A stretch of 64,000 nt of DNA from an uncultured Erythrobacter sp. (GTDB lineage: Bacteria; Pseudomonadota; Alphaproteobacteria; Sphingomonadales; Sphingomonadaceae): the NCBI GenBank assembly GCA_947500645.1, contig CANMSD010000001.1, positions 124,001 through 188,000 of the forward strand, in the 5' to 3' direction. Position 1 is the first letter of the stretch; every line of letters begins with the position of its first letter. The notes under the pieces were generated by a model. It saw nothing but the letters and a program-made list of their open reading frames with translations. It did no database searches and had not been told where the DNA came from. The position numbers were made by a program, and so were the translations under genes. Below are positions 26,271-37,523 of the stretch, in pieces.

Positions 26271-27035
26271 ATGAGAGATATCAGCACTTTGATCGCCGGG
26301 GCGAGTGCCCTTTTCATCGTCAATGCAGCTTATGCACAAACAGCCGAGGAGGCTGCCGACGCGGTTGCGGAAGCAGCAGAAGAGGCGGCTGAAGCAGCCG
26401 CTGAGACGGCCAGTGGTGCTCCGCCGCCAATACGCACCGTGCCGGTCGCACCACCGCCACCGGTTGCCGCGGTACGAGACTATCCCACGGAGCCGCGCCC
26501 AACCAAATCATTGTACAGGCTGATTAAACCTGCCGACTACCCAATTGAATCCTGGAATGCCGGTGAGGAAGGCCGAGTTGACTATGAGATTACTGTGAAT
26601 GCCATGGGTCAGCCGACCGACTGCAAGATTATTGAAAGCTCGGGCTATTCTGCGCTTGACGCCGTCACTTGCGAGTTGATGGTTGAGCGTGCGGAGTTCG
26701 ATCCGGCGATGGAGGCCGATGAGGCACCGATTGCAGGTCGTTACGAGGGCTCACAGGCATGGCGCAAGCGCGAACCGGAAATGCCGCAAATGAGCATTAC
26801 CTTCCAATATCTCCACGATGAGATGGGGGAGAGCAGCGAGTGCAAGTTCCTCAAGATGGAAGGGGACATCCCACAAAAAATGCTCGACGATATCGAGCGA
26901 GATCGCGAGCGAGGTAATCTCTGCCCCGGCGGGCGCTCCAATCGCGGTGTCCCCTACCGCGACGAGAACGGTGTTCCCGTAACCAAGCTTGTTACCGTGA
27001 CTTTCGATGTTGTGCTCGAGGATCCGGCAGATTGA
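26271..27035 (+). CDS. Secreted TonB C-terminal-domain protein
   Basis: This 254-residue protein has a cleavable signal (residues 1-22, ending AAYA), an Ala/Glu-rich helix (23-46), a Pro-rich linker (49-62) and a TonB-C-like fold (EGRVDYEITVNAMGQPTDCKIIESSGYSALD, about 100-130). The rest ends in a second strand-rich segment (VTKLVTVTFDVVLEDP). True TonB keeps its N-terminal helix as a membrane anchor; here the AYAQ site suggests release to the periplasm. Paired cysteines may form disulfides. Its partner is unknown. Confidence 0.75.
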   Translation: MRDISTLIAGASALFIVNAAYAQTAEEAADAVAEAAEEAAEAAAETASGAPPPIRTVPVAPPPPVAAVRDYPTEPRPTKSLYRLIKPADYPIESWNAGEEGRVDYEITVNAMGQPTDCKIIESSGYSALDAVTCELMVERAEFDPAMEADEAPIAGRYEGSQAWRKREPEMPQMSITFQYLHDEMGESSECKFLKMEGDIPQKMLDDIERDRERGNLCPGGRSNRGVPYRDENGVPVTKLVTVTFDVVLEDPAD

Positions 27036-27098
27036 TTAGAGTCAAGCTGAGCCTGCAGACTGGACGGATCGCACTCGAAATCGTATATTAAAGCCACG

Positions 27099-27371
27099 AT
27101 GCGTCGCCAATTGATCGCCTTCCTTGCACTTCTCACCGGGCTCGCGGCCTTGGGTGGGCCTGCAACTGCGTCCATTTCGGAGGCGATCAACCAGGATGTG
27201 GGCGTCTCAGCTGAGGCCGACACAAGCAGCGCAAGCAATCACGCCAAACCTTCGACCAAGCCTGCCAAACGGGCACGTAAATCTGAGGGTTGCGAAGAGG
27301 CACGGCCCATTCGCTTGCCTGCCACGCTTCGCCTCCCGGTTCTGATGGGTGTCGAGCGCGCATACGAATAG
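27099..27371 (+). CDS. Small secreted basic protein, unknown
   Basis: A 90-residue protein with a clear signal peptide (MRRQLIAFLALLTGLAAL, cleavage near residue 25) and a short mature part with a Lys/Arg/Pro-rich segment (KPSTKPAKRARKSEGCEEAR) and one cysteine. It stands alone upstream of secA. I do not recognise the family. Codon use and the signal peptide argue for a real gene; its small size leaves some doubt. Confidence 0.55.
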   Translation: MRRQLIAFLALLTGLAALGGPATASISEAINQDVGVSAEADTSSASNHAKPSTKPAKRARKSEGCEEARPIRLPATLRLPVLMGVERAYE

Positions 27372-27518
27372 CGCGGCTTAAAGATATTCTTTCGTAACGC
27401 TTGGCTGCGGCGGCGCGAATTATCGCGCAAGACAGCCATATTCCATATTCTTTTCAGGTAACGGTGCATGGCGGATCACGCTGCGCCAGCGCCGCACATA
27501 TATTGACAGGTCTCTCCC

Positions 27519-30290
<2,772 letters not shown>

Positions 30291-30315
30291 GCGGTAGCGC
30301 GGTGGAGGGCATTGG

Positions 30316-31071
30316 ATGATCGGCGCAGTGCCTGCGCTGCTCGCGGGTGCCTTCTTCGTCACGGCGTTGCTCTATGCGTCGGTGGGGTTTGGCGGTGGAT
30401 CGACCTATGCGGCGCTGTTGGCGCTGTCGGGGCTCGATTATCGCCTGCTGCCTCTGGTCGCGTTGGCCTGCAACATTGTGGTTGTTGCCGGAGGGAGCGT
30501 GCGGTTTGCGCGCGCCGGGATAACCCCTTGGCGCGGTGCGATCACGCTCACCGCCTTGGCTGCGCCAGCTGCATTGCTGGGCGGGCTGACGCCGATAGGT
30601 GAGGAAGCTTTTCTGTTGTTGCTCGGCGCGAGCCTGGTCCTGACCGGCGTGACCATGCTGATTCCGGTGAGGGAGGGCGCGGTAGGCGAGCCGACGCGTT
30701 TCTCTAAAGCTATGCCTTTCGTCGCTGCTCCGCTGGGCTATCTGGCGGGACTGGTCGGCATTGGTGGGGGAATTTTCCTTGCGCCTCTACTCCATCTCAC
30801 CCGCTGGAAAGACCCGCGCGCGATTGCCGCCACCGCAAGCTTTTTCATCCTGGTGAATTCGCTGTTCGGGCTGGCTGGACAGCTCCTGAAGCAAGACCCA
30901 TCCGCCTTTACAGGAGCAATCGGCTATAGCCTGCCGCTGTTGGTGGCGGTGGCTGTCGGCGGACAGATTGGCAGTCTGATGGCGGTCAAGTTCCTGCCGC
31001 GCAAATGGATTCGCTGGCTGACTGCAGCGCTAGTGATGGTTGTAGGTGTGCGGTTGCTTGTCGGGTTGTGA
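30316..31071 (+). CDS. TSUP-family (TauE/SafE) membrane transporter
   Basis: A 251-residue inner-membrane protein with about eight hydrophobic helices and the glycine-rich repeated motif GFGGGSTYAALLALSG near the N-terminus and LVGIGGGIFLAPLLHL in the second half, as in TauE/SafE proteins that export sulfite, sulfoacetate or similar organosulfur anions. The substrate is not evident and no sulfur genes adjoin. GGAGG precedes the ATG. Confidence 0.88.
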   Translation: MIGAVPALLAGAFFVTALLYASVGFGGGSTYAALLALSGLDYRLLPLVALACNIVVVAGGSVRFARAGITPWRGAITLTALAAPAALLGGLTPIGEEAFLLLLGASLVLTGVTMLIPVREGAVGEPTRFSKAMPFVAAPLGYLAGLVGIGGGIFLAPLLHLTRWKDPRAIAATASFFILVNSLFGLAGQLLKQDPSAFTGAIGYSLPLLVAVAVGGQIGSLMAVKFLPRKWIRWLTAALVMVVGVRLLVGL

Positions 31072-31101
31072 CGCCCGCAATAGACCCACAATGTGATGAA
31101 A

Positions 31102-31176
31102 TGGCTCCCCGAGTTGGATTCGAACCAACGACCAAGTGATTAACAGTCACCTACTCTACCGCTGAGCTATCGGGGA
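31102..31176 (-). tRNA. tRNA-Asn (anticodon GTT)
   Basis: A 75-nt cloverleaf on the minus strand: acceptor TCCCCGA/TCGGGGA, anticodon arm GGTGA-CTGTTAA-TCACT with anticodon GTT, T loop TTCGAAT, and encoded CCA. Confidence 0.97.
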
Positions 31177-31269
31177 GCAGCCCGATGGGCGAAGAGGCCC
31201 TATATGGGTGAGCGTCTTGCAATGCAATAGAGATTGATAGGGTTTTTGCCGTGTTTTCGCGTTTCTGTA

Positions 31270-31347
31270 GCCACCCGCTCCCTCCACCCTTCCACCCGGA
31301 GCCTACCGGGACACAATCCGGGTGGAAGGGCGGAGGGAGCGGGTGGC
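31270..31347. repeat. Near-perfect 31-bp inverted repeat with quadruplex-capable arm
   Basis: Arms at 31270-31300 and 31317-31347 pair with a single mismatch around a 16-nt loop. The right arm has G runs at 31320-31322, 31328-31330, 31335-31337 and 31341-31343 with loops of 5, 4 and 3 nt. It sits between tRNA-Asn and nadK, and resembles the murU-addB hairpin in composition (C-rich left arm, G-rich right arm) but not base for base. Confidence 0.88.
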
Positions 31348-31406
31348 CAGGCCTCTCAAAGATAAAGGCTGCGAGGATATCCCACACTGGATGTTGTGCG
31401 CACAGA

Positions 31407-32195
31407 TTACGTTGCGAATTGCTCTGCAACGATCCTCTCATCAAGCGAATGGCCAGGGTCAAACAGCAAAGTCAGCTCCGTGTCGCGCTCGATAGTTAGC
31501 GATACCTCGGCAATATCGCGCAGCTCGCGCTGGTCGGCAACGGCGGACACCGGGCGCTTGTGAGGCTCGAGAATGCGGAATTTCACCGGCAGATGATCCG
31601 GCAGGATCGCTCCGTTCCAGCGGCGCGGGCGAAACGGGCTGATGGGTGTGAGCGCCAACAGCTCGCAACCCAGCGGCAAAATCGGGCCATTGGCGGAGAG
31701 GTTGTAGGCGGTCGATCCGGCAGGAGTGGAGAGCAGTACGCCGTCGCACACCAGCTCCTTGATCCGAACGCGGCCGTTCACCGTCACTTCGATCTTCGCG
31801 GTTTGCCGCATCTCGCGCAGCAAAGAGACTTCGTTGATCGCGAGGAATGTATGAGATTCGCCGCTCTGCGTGACCGCTTCCATGCGCAAAGGCGCGATTT
31901 TAAAGGAGCGCGCGCGTTCCACCCGGCGCAGCAAATTGCTGCCATCGCGGTATTTGTTCATCATGAAGCCGACCGTGCCCAGATTCATGCCATAGGCCGG
32001 GATAACGCGGCCCGCATCGATCATCGCGTGCAGCGTTTGCAGCATAAAGCCATCACCGCCGAGAACTATTGCCACATCGGCGCTTTCTACCGGCACCCAA
32101 TCGTGCTGATCCTTCAGCGCATCATAGGCGGTCTGGGCTCGATCCGTTTCTGAGGCAAGCAGGGCAACACGCTCAAAACTTTGCGTTTTCGGCAA
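31407..32195 (-). CDS. nadK: NAD kinase
   Basis: The 262-residue enzyme phosphorylates NAD to NADP. It has the GGDG motif (VLGGDGFML, about residue 46), INEVSLLRE and the conserved CDGVLLSTPAGSTAYNLSANGP block. The start is TTG at 32195, supported by GAGGAAG six nt upstream; the nearby ATG is out of frame. It diverges from the EAL gene. Confidence 0.94.
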   Translation of the reverse strand: MPKTQSFERVALLASETDRAQTAYDALKDQHDWVPVESADVAIVLGGDGFMLQTLHAMIDAGRVIPAYGMNLGTVGFMMNKYRDGSNLLRRVERARSFKIAPLRMEAVTQSGESHTFLAINEVSLLREMRQTAKIEVTVNGRVRIKELVCDGVLLSTPAGSTAYNLSANGPILPLGCELLALTPISPFRPRRWNGAILPDHLPVKFRILEPHKRPVSAVADQRELRDIAEVSLTIERDTELTLLFDPGHSLDERIVAEQFAT

Positions 32196-32327
32196 ATTTT
32201 CTTCCTCATTTGATCGGCGAGCTCCTTGCCCCGCGGCTGAGCTGCCCTAGCGACTTATCCTGATGTTCCAAATTTGGGCGGATTGCAATTGGCACGGGTC
32301 AAACGCGCAGGCTAGAGTAAGGGCTGC

Positions 32328-33149
32328 ATGATGGAACGAACCCCTTTGTCTTTGCGCGGGAGCGTGCGCGGCGTTTTCCCGGGCGTGAAGCCCGAAGCGC
32401 TCGAAGCGGACCTGCTCAGGGCGCTCGACCGGCGCGAGATTGAGGTTTTGTTCCAGCCTCAATTTTCCTGCCAGACTGGCGCGGTTGTGGGCGCAGAGGC
32501 GCTCGCGCGCTGGCAGCATCCTTCGCTCGGTGAGATTGGCGCACGCGATCTGTTTGCGATTGCAGAGCGGGCCGCTTTGGTCGCGCCGCTTTCGCGTCAC
32601 GTTGTCGCCCGTGCGCTGGAGGACGCGGGTAACTGGCCGGAAGAGTTGCAGCTATCGCTGAATATCACGCCGGAAGAGCTGGGTGACACGCGGTTTGCCG
32701 CCGACTTTGCAGAGTTGATCGGGCGCAGCGGGATCGCACCACAGCGGCTGATGCTGGAGATCACCGAGGACGTGTTGCTGCGCGATCTGAAGCAAGCGGC
32801 AGACGCGCTTGCGGCGTTGCGATCAATCGGATTTCGCACGGCGCTCGACGATTTCGGCGCGGGCTTCTGCAACTTCCGCTATCTGAAAGAACTGCCGCTC
32901 GATGCTTTGAAGCTCGACAAAGTGATGGTCGAAGGCGTGCCGGGCGATCCGCGTGATCTGGCGGTTTTCCGGGCGATCGTTGGCCTCGGACGGGCTTTGG
33001 GTCTGGCCGTGGTGGCTGAAGGTATCGAGAGCGAAATCCAGCGTGCGACCATCATTTCGGAGGGCTGCGATTATTGGCAGGGCTTCCTTCGCGCGCAGCC
33101 AATGCCGAGTGAGAAGATGCTGGGGATTGCGCGATCGGCGCGGCGTTAG
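32328..33149 (+). CDS. EAL-domain cyclic-di-GMP phosphodiesterase
   Basis: This 273-residue protein is a stand-alone EAL domain. Catalytic and metal residues are retained: Glu57 in AEALARW, Asn in LNITPEE, Glu in LEITEDV, DDFGAGF, the Lys in LKLDKVMV, and EGIES. It should hydrolyse c-di-GMP to pGpG, favouring motility over adhesion. No sensor domain or signal peptide is attached, so control would come from expression or partner proteins. Confidence 0.92.
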   Translation: MMERTPLSLRGSVRGVFPGVKPEALEADLLRALDRREIEVLFQPQFSCQTGAVVGAEALARWQHPSLGEIGARDLFAIAERAALVAPLSRHVVARALEDAGNWPEELQLSLNITPEELGDTRFAADFAELIGRSGIAPQRLMLEITEDVLLRDLKQAADALAALRSIGFRTALDDFGAGFCNFRYLKELPLDALKLDKVMVEGVPGDPRDLAVFRAIVGLGRALGLAVVAEGIESEIQRATIISEGCDYWQGFLRAQPMPSEKMLGIARSARR

Positions 33150-33164
33150 GTCGCAAAATTTGAC

Positions 33165-33554
33165 CTAACGCTTTCGAAATTCTTCCTCAGAGTTGAACGT
33201 TTGAGCAGACACACCGAACTCTTCTTTGACGACCGCAGATATTAGCCCCGCTAAGTCATTGAGTTCGCTATCGTAGTGCCGCCCTTTTAGGCGATCCATC
33301 AAGCTGCGGTTGCTGCTGACAATCAGCAGCCACGAATCGGATCGTTGCATCATGCAGGTCAGATTTGAAGTGCCGACCTGAAAGTCCGCATACCAACCAT
33401 AGGAATCGTATTCCGATGGTGGGGCTGCAATCTCAGAACCCTTTCTTCGCAATCCGTCGACGATTTGAGCAAACAGCGGCTTTGTCGCCAACTGCTCCAT
33501 ATCTGGGTCGATTGGTTCCGAGACGGTTTCGAATGTGATGAATCGTTGAGCCAT
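33165..33554 (-). CDS. Hypothetical protein
   Basis: A 129-residue soluble protein, mixed alpha/beta, without a signal peptide or known motif. It contains WYADFQVGTSNLTCMMQ and a conserved-looking KEEFGV segment near the C-terminus. I do not recognise the family. The frame is clean with an ATG start, converging on the EAL gene with a 15-bp gap. Its base composition is slightly lower in GC than its neighbours, which could hint at transfer, but this is a visual impression. Confidence 0.6.
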   Translation of the reverse strand: MAQRFITFETVSEPIDPDMEQLATKPLFAQIVDGLRRKGSEIAAPPSEYDSYGWYADFQVGTSNLTCMMQRSDSWLLIVSSNRSLMDRLKGRHYDSELNDLAGLISAVVKEEFGVSAQTFNSEEEFRKR

Positions 33555-33668
33555 TGGGTTGAGGCTAATCTCGTAGCGTTAACAATGGATTTTCAGTGCG
33601 TTTTTGCGGGTCCGCACGATTGGGCCTGAACACCAAAGATCATTTGAATGGATTGTGAGGAGTTACTT

Positions 33669-36600
33669 TCAAGCCGCCTCGCGCTTCTTCGCCTTTCGCA
33701 CAATCCCCGACAGCCCCTTGGTCAGCTGGAACAAGCCGTTGAGGCGGCTTTGCGGATCGCCCCATGCGCGGTTGATCACCAGCTTCATGTCCGGACGCAG
33801 TTTCGCTGTACCCTGTAGCCGATCGACGTAAGCGATCAGGCCAGGTCCATCGGGGAAGTCGTCATTATGGAAGGTAACGAGCGTGCCGCGCGCGCCGACA
33901 TCAATCTTGGAAATGTTCGCTTCGATGGCCTGATGCTTGATCTCGATCAGGCGGATCAGATTCTTCGTCGCATCGGGCAAATCGCCAAAGCGGTCGATCA
34001 TTTCTGCGGCCATGCTCTCGATCTCGGCCTTGTCCTGCGCCTGATTGAGACGGCGATAAAGCGCCATGCGCACGGCAAGGTCAGGCACATAATCTTCCGG
34101 AATCATGATCGGCGCATCGACGGTGATCTGCGGGCTGACCTTGTCGCGGCTTGGTTCCAGCCCCATCGCGCCCGCCTTTGCGGCGAGGATCGCATCCTCC
34201 AGCATGGACTGGTAAAGCTCAAAGCCGACCTCGCGGATATGGCCCGATTGCTCATCGCCGAGCAGGTTTCCTGCGCCGCGAATGTCGAGATCGTGGCTGG
34301 CGAGCTGGAAGCCAGCGCCAAGGCTGTCGAGATCGCTCAAAACCTTCAGGCGCTTCTCAGCAACTTCGGAAAGCTGAACGTCTTTCTCGTATGTCAAATA
34401 GGCATAGGCGCGCAATTTCGCCCGACCCACGCGCCCGCGCAGCTGGTAAAGCTGGGCGAGGCCAAAGCGGTCGGCGCGGTGGATGATGATCGTGTTCGCG
34501 CTCGGCAAGTCTAGGCCACTTTCGACAATCGTGGTCGATAGCAGGACTTCGTATTTGCCTTCGTAGAAGGCGCTCATCCGCTCTTCGATTTCGCCCGCGC
34601 CCATCTGGCCATGCGCGGCGATCACTTTTACTTCGGGCACGTTTTCGCGCAGCCATTCCTCGACCGTTTCCATATCGGAAATGCGCGGGACGACGATGAA
34701 GCTCTGCCCGCCGCGATGATGCTCGCGCAGCAAAGCCTCGCGCATCACCATATCGTCCCATTCCATCACGTACGTGCGCACCGCGAGCCGGTCGACCGGC
34801 GGCGTCTGGATGGTGGAGAGCTCACGCAGGCCCGTCATCGCCATTTGCAGCGTACGCGGGATCGGCGTTGCAGTGAGCGTGAGCATGTGCACGTCGGAGC
34901 GCAGCTGTTTGAGCTTTTCCTTGTGCGTCACACCAAAGCGCTGCTCTTCGTCGACGATCACCAGCCCCAGGTTCTTGAAACTGGTCGATTTGGAAAGGAT
35001 CGCGTGGGTTCCGATCACAATGTCCATCTGCCCGTTTTCCAGACCTTCGCGCGTTTCCGACATTTCTTTTGACGAAACCAAGCGAGAAAGGCGGCCAACC
35101 TTCAGCGGGAAGCCCGCGAAGCGCTCGGCAAAGTTCTGGTAGTGCTGGCGAGCGAGAAGGGTGGTCGGCGCGACGACTGCAACTTGCTGGCCGTTCATTG
35201 CCGCCACAAAAGCCGCGCGCAAGGCCACTTCGGTTTTGCCAAAGCCGACATCGCCGCAGACCAGCCTGTCCATCGGCTTGCCGCTTTCCAAGTCGCGCAA
35301 CACGTCGGCGATGGCGGCGTCCTGATCGTCGGTTTCCTCCCAAGGGAAGCGGTCGACGAACTGGTTGAAGCTTGCCTCGTCGGCGGCGAGGGCGGGCGCT
35401 TTTTTGAGTGCGCGTTCGGCGGCTACCTTCATCAGCTCGCCCGCGATCTCATTGATGCGCTCTTTCAGGCGGGAACGGCGACGCTGCCATGCTTCCCCGC
35501 CGAGCCGGTCCAGCTGCACCGCATCTTCGCTTGAGCCATAGCGGCTGAGCACGTCGATGTTCTCGACCGGGATAAACAGCTTATCGCCGCCAGCATATTC
35601 GAGGCTCACGCAATCGTGCTGGCTCTTGCCGACCGGTACGGGTTCCAGCCCGCGATATTTGCCGATGCCGTGTTCGACATGGACGACCAGATCGCCTCGC
35701 GCGAGTGCCTGCAATTCGGCCAAGAAAGCGTCGGAATCCTTGCGCTTCTTCTTGCGGCGGACGAGACGGTCGCCGAGCACATCCTGCTCGGTCAGCACCT
35801 CCAGGTCATCATTGGCAAAGCCGGTGTCGAGCGGCAGGACCATCGCCACGAGGTCGGCCTTCTTCGATGCGCCCAGCGCTTCTTGCCATGTGTCGGCGGT
35901 GGAGGTTTTTACTCCCGCTTCGGACAGGATCGAGGTGATGCGCGAGCGGCTGCCGGTGGAATAGGCCGCGAACAATGCGCGTTTGCCAGCCTTTGCGAGC
36001 GCCGTGAAATGCTTGGCGGCCTGCTCGTAAACATTGTCGCCGCGGGCGCGCTCGGGCGCGAAATCGCGTGCAGATGTGAAGCCGAAATCCAGGTTGGTTT
36101 CGCTGTCCGGTGCGGCGAAGATCTGGCTGCGGTGGGCTGGCGCTTGGGCGACCGCTGCGTCGAATTCTTCGCGTGAGAGATAGAGTGCATCGCTGGCGAG
36201 CGGACGATAGCTGCCCGCCGCTTCGGCAGCGGAGCGAATGCGCTGATCGTGATAATCGCTGATATCGCCCAGCCGTTCGTCGGCCGCCCCAATCGCACCA
36301 TTGTCGATGACGACCAGATCGTCTTCGCCCAAATGGTCGAACAGGGTTGAGAGCCGCTCCTCGAACAGCGGTATCCAGTGCTCCATCCCTGCCAGACGGC
36401 GCCCATCGCTGACCGCTTCATAAAGCGGGTCTTGCGTCGCAGCCGCGCCGAACATTTCGCGGTAGCGCCCGCGAAACCGGGTGATGCTGTCTTCGTCGAT
36501 CAGCGCTTCGGATGCGGGGAGCAGCAGGTGCGATTTGAGCGTGCCAGTCGAACGCTGGGTGCCCGGATCGAACAGGCGCAGACTCTCAAGCTCATCGCCG

Positions 36601-37154
36601 AAAAAATCGAGCCGCAAGCCGGAATCGAGCGAGGAGGGGAAGATATCGACAATCGAGCCTCGCACGGCAAACTCGCCGTGATCGACCACTGTATCCGTGC
36701 GCGAATAGCCTTGGCGCGTGAGCAGCGCCGCAAGGCTCTCATGCCCGATCTCTGTCCCCTGTTTGAACTCGCGCACGCTTTCACGAACCCGAAACGGGGT
36801 GAGTACGCGTTGCAACACCGCATTGACCGTCGTGACGAGCAATTGCGAACCGTTTGCCGGATTTTGCAAGGCGTGGAGCGCCGCGAGCCGCTTGGCGCTA
36901 ACCGATAGAGCGGGGCTCGCGCGGTCATACGGCAGGCAATCCCACGCCGGGAATTCGATCACCTCGATTTCGGGCGCGAAGAAATGCGCCGCCTCGCTGA
37001 CGCTGCGCATCGCCGCATCATCGGGCGCGATAAAGACCGCGCGTTGCTTCGCCGCGCGAGCCAGATCGCTCAGCACGAGCGGCAGGCTGCCGCGCACCAG
37101 CGAGGACAGGGTAAGCGGCTTCTTCGCCGTTAATATGCGGGAGAGATCGGTCAT
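33669..37154 (-). CDS. mfd: Transcription-repair coupling factor
   Basis: The 1161-residue SF2 translocase has a UvrB-like N-terminal part, a CarD-like RNA polymerase interacting domain (RGDLVVHVEHGIGKYRGLEPV, about residues 480-550), and RecG-like motor motifs: GDVGFGKTEVALRAAF (about 635), DEEQRFGV, TATPIPRTLQMAM. It removes stalled RNA polymerase at lesions and recruits UvrA. The C-terminal TRCF domain is present. sdhE lies 27 bp upstream on the same strand. Confidence 0.97.
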   Translation of the reverse strand: MTDLSRILTAKKPLTLSSLVRGSLPLVLSDLARAAKQRAVFIAPDDAAMRSVSEAAHFFAPEIEVIEFPAWDCLPYDRASPALSVSAKRLAALHALQNPANGSQLLVTTVNAVLQRVLTPFRVRESVREFKQGTEIGHESLAALLTRQGYSRTDTVVDHGEFAVRGSIVDIFPSSLDSGLRLDFFGDELESLRLFDPGTQRSTGTLKSHLLLPASEALIDEDSITRFRGRYREMFGAAATQDPLYEAVSDGRRLAGMEHWIPLFEERLSTLFDHLGEDDLVVIDNGAIGAADERLGDISDYHDQRIRSAAEAAGSYRPLASDALYLSREEFDAAVAQAPAHRSQIFAAPDSETNLDFGFTSARDFAPERARGDNVYEQAAKHFTALAKAGKRALFAAYSTGSRSRITSILSEAGVKTSTADTWQEALGASKKADLVAMVLPLDTGFANDDLEVLTEQDVLGDRLVRRKKKRKDSDAFLAELQALARGDLVVHVEHGIGKYRGLEPVPVGKSQHDCVSLEYAGGDKLFIPVENIDVLSRYGSSEDAVQLDRLGGEAWQRRRSRLKERINEIAGELMKVAAERALKKAPALAADEASFNQFVDRFPWEETDDQDAAIADVLRDLESGKPMDRLVCGDVGFGKTEVALRAAFVAAMNGQQVAVVAPTTLLARQHYQNFAERFAGFPLKVGRLSRLVSSKEMSETREGLENGQMDIVIGTHAILSKSTSFKNLGLVIVDEEQRFGVTHKEKLKQLRSDVHMLTLTATPIPRTLQMAMTGLRELSTIQTPPVDRLAVRTYVMEWDDMVMREALLREHHRGGQSFIVVPRISDMETVEEWLRENVPEVKVIAAHGQMGAGEIEERMSAFYEGKYEVLLSTTIVESGLDLPSANTIIIHRADRFGLAQLYQLRGRVGRAKLRAYAYLTYEKDVQLSEVAEKRLKVLSDLDSLGAGFQLASHDLDIRGAGNLLGDEQSGHIREVGFELYQSMLEDAILAAKAGAMGLEPSRDKVSPQITVDAPIMIPEDYVPDLAVRMALYRRLNQAQDKAEIESMAAEMIDRFGDLPDATKNLIRLIEIKHQAIEANISKIDVGARGTLVTFHNDDFPDGPGLIAYVDRLQGTAKLRPDMKLVINRAWGDPQSRLNGLFQLTKGLSGIVRKAKKREAA

Positions 37155-37181
37155 TTCAGTCTTTAACGCGGGCGCTGGCGA

Positions 37182-37466
37182 TCAGTGCCCCATATCGACG
37201 TAATCGAGCTTTTTCATCTGCTCGATCAGCGCACCTTGAAAGCGCGGCGGGGTCGGTTGTGTGCAGAGCGCCCAGGCCATCACATCGACATCGTCTTCGG
37301 CAAGCAAATCCTCGAACCATTCCAGATCGGCCACGGTCCAATCCGCGTGGTAGCGATCGAAAAAGCCGCCAATCATGTAGTCGGCCTCGCGCGTGCCGCG
37401 ATGCCAGGCGCGAAATTTCGCGCGGGCCAGTCTTTCCGGCGTGATCTGGTCGGGGGAAATGCTCAT
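37182..37466 (-). CDS. sdhE: FAD assembly factor SdhE (succinate dehydrogenase assembly factor 2)
   Basis: A 94-residue protein with the SdhE signature: RAKFRAWHRGTREADYMIGGFF, matching the R-R-G-x-x-E-x-D flavinylation motif, then WFEDLLAEDDVDVMAW. It promotes covalent FAD attachment to SdhA. The frame is open far upstream over recG, but the real start is the ATG at 37466, fixed by family length. The sdhE/recG divergent pair is usual in alphaproteobacteria. Confidence 0.92.
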   Translation of the reverse strand: MSISPDQITPERLARAKFRAWHRGTREADYMIGGFFDRYHADWTVADLEWFEDLLAEDDVDVMAWALCTQPTPPRFQGALIEQMKKLDYVDMGH

Positions 37467-37523
37467 GCCGCGCCGCCTAGGACACTCGCCAAGGGCGCGC
37501 AAGCGGGTATAGAGTGCGGCGAG

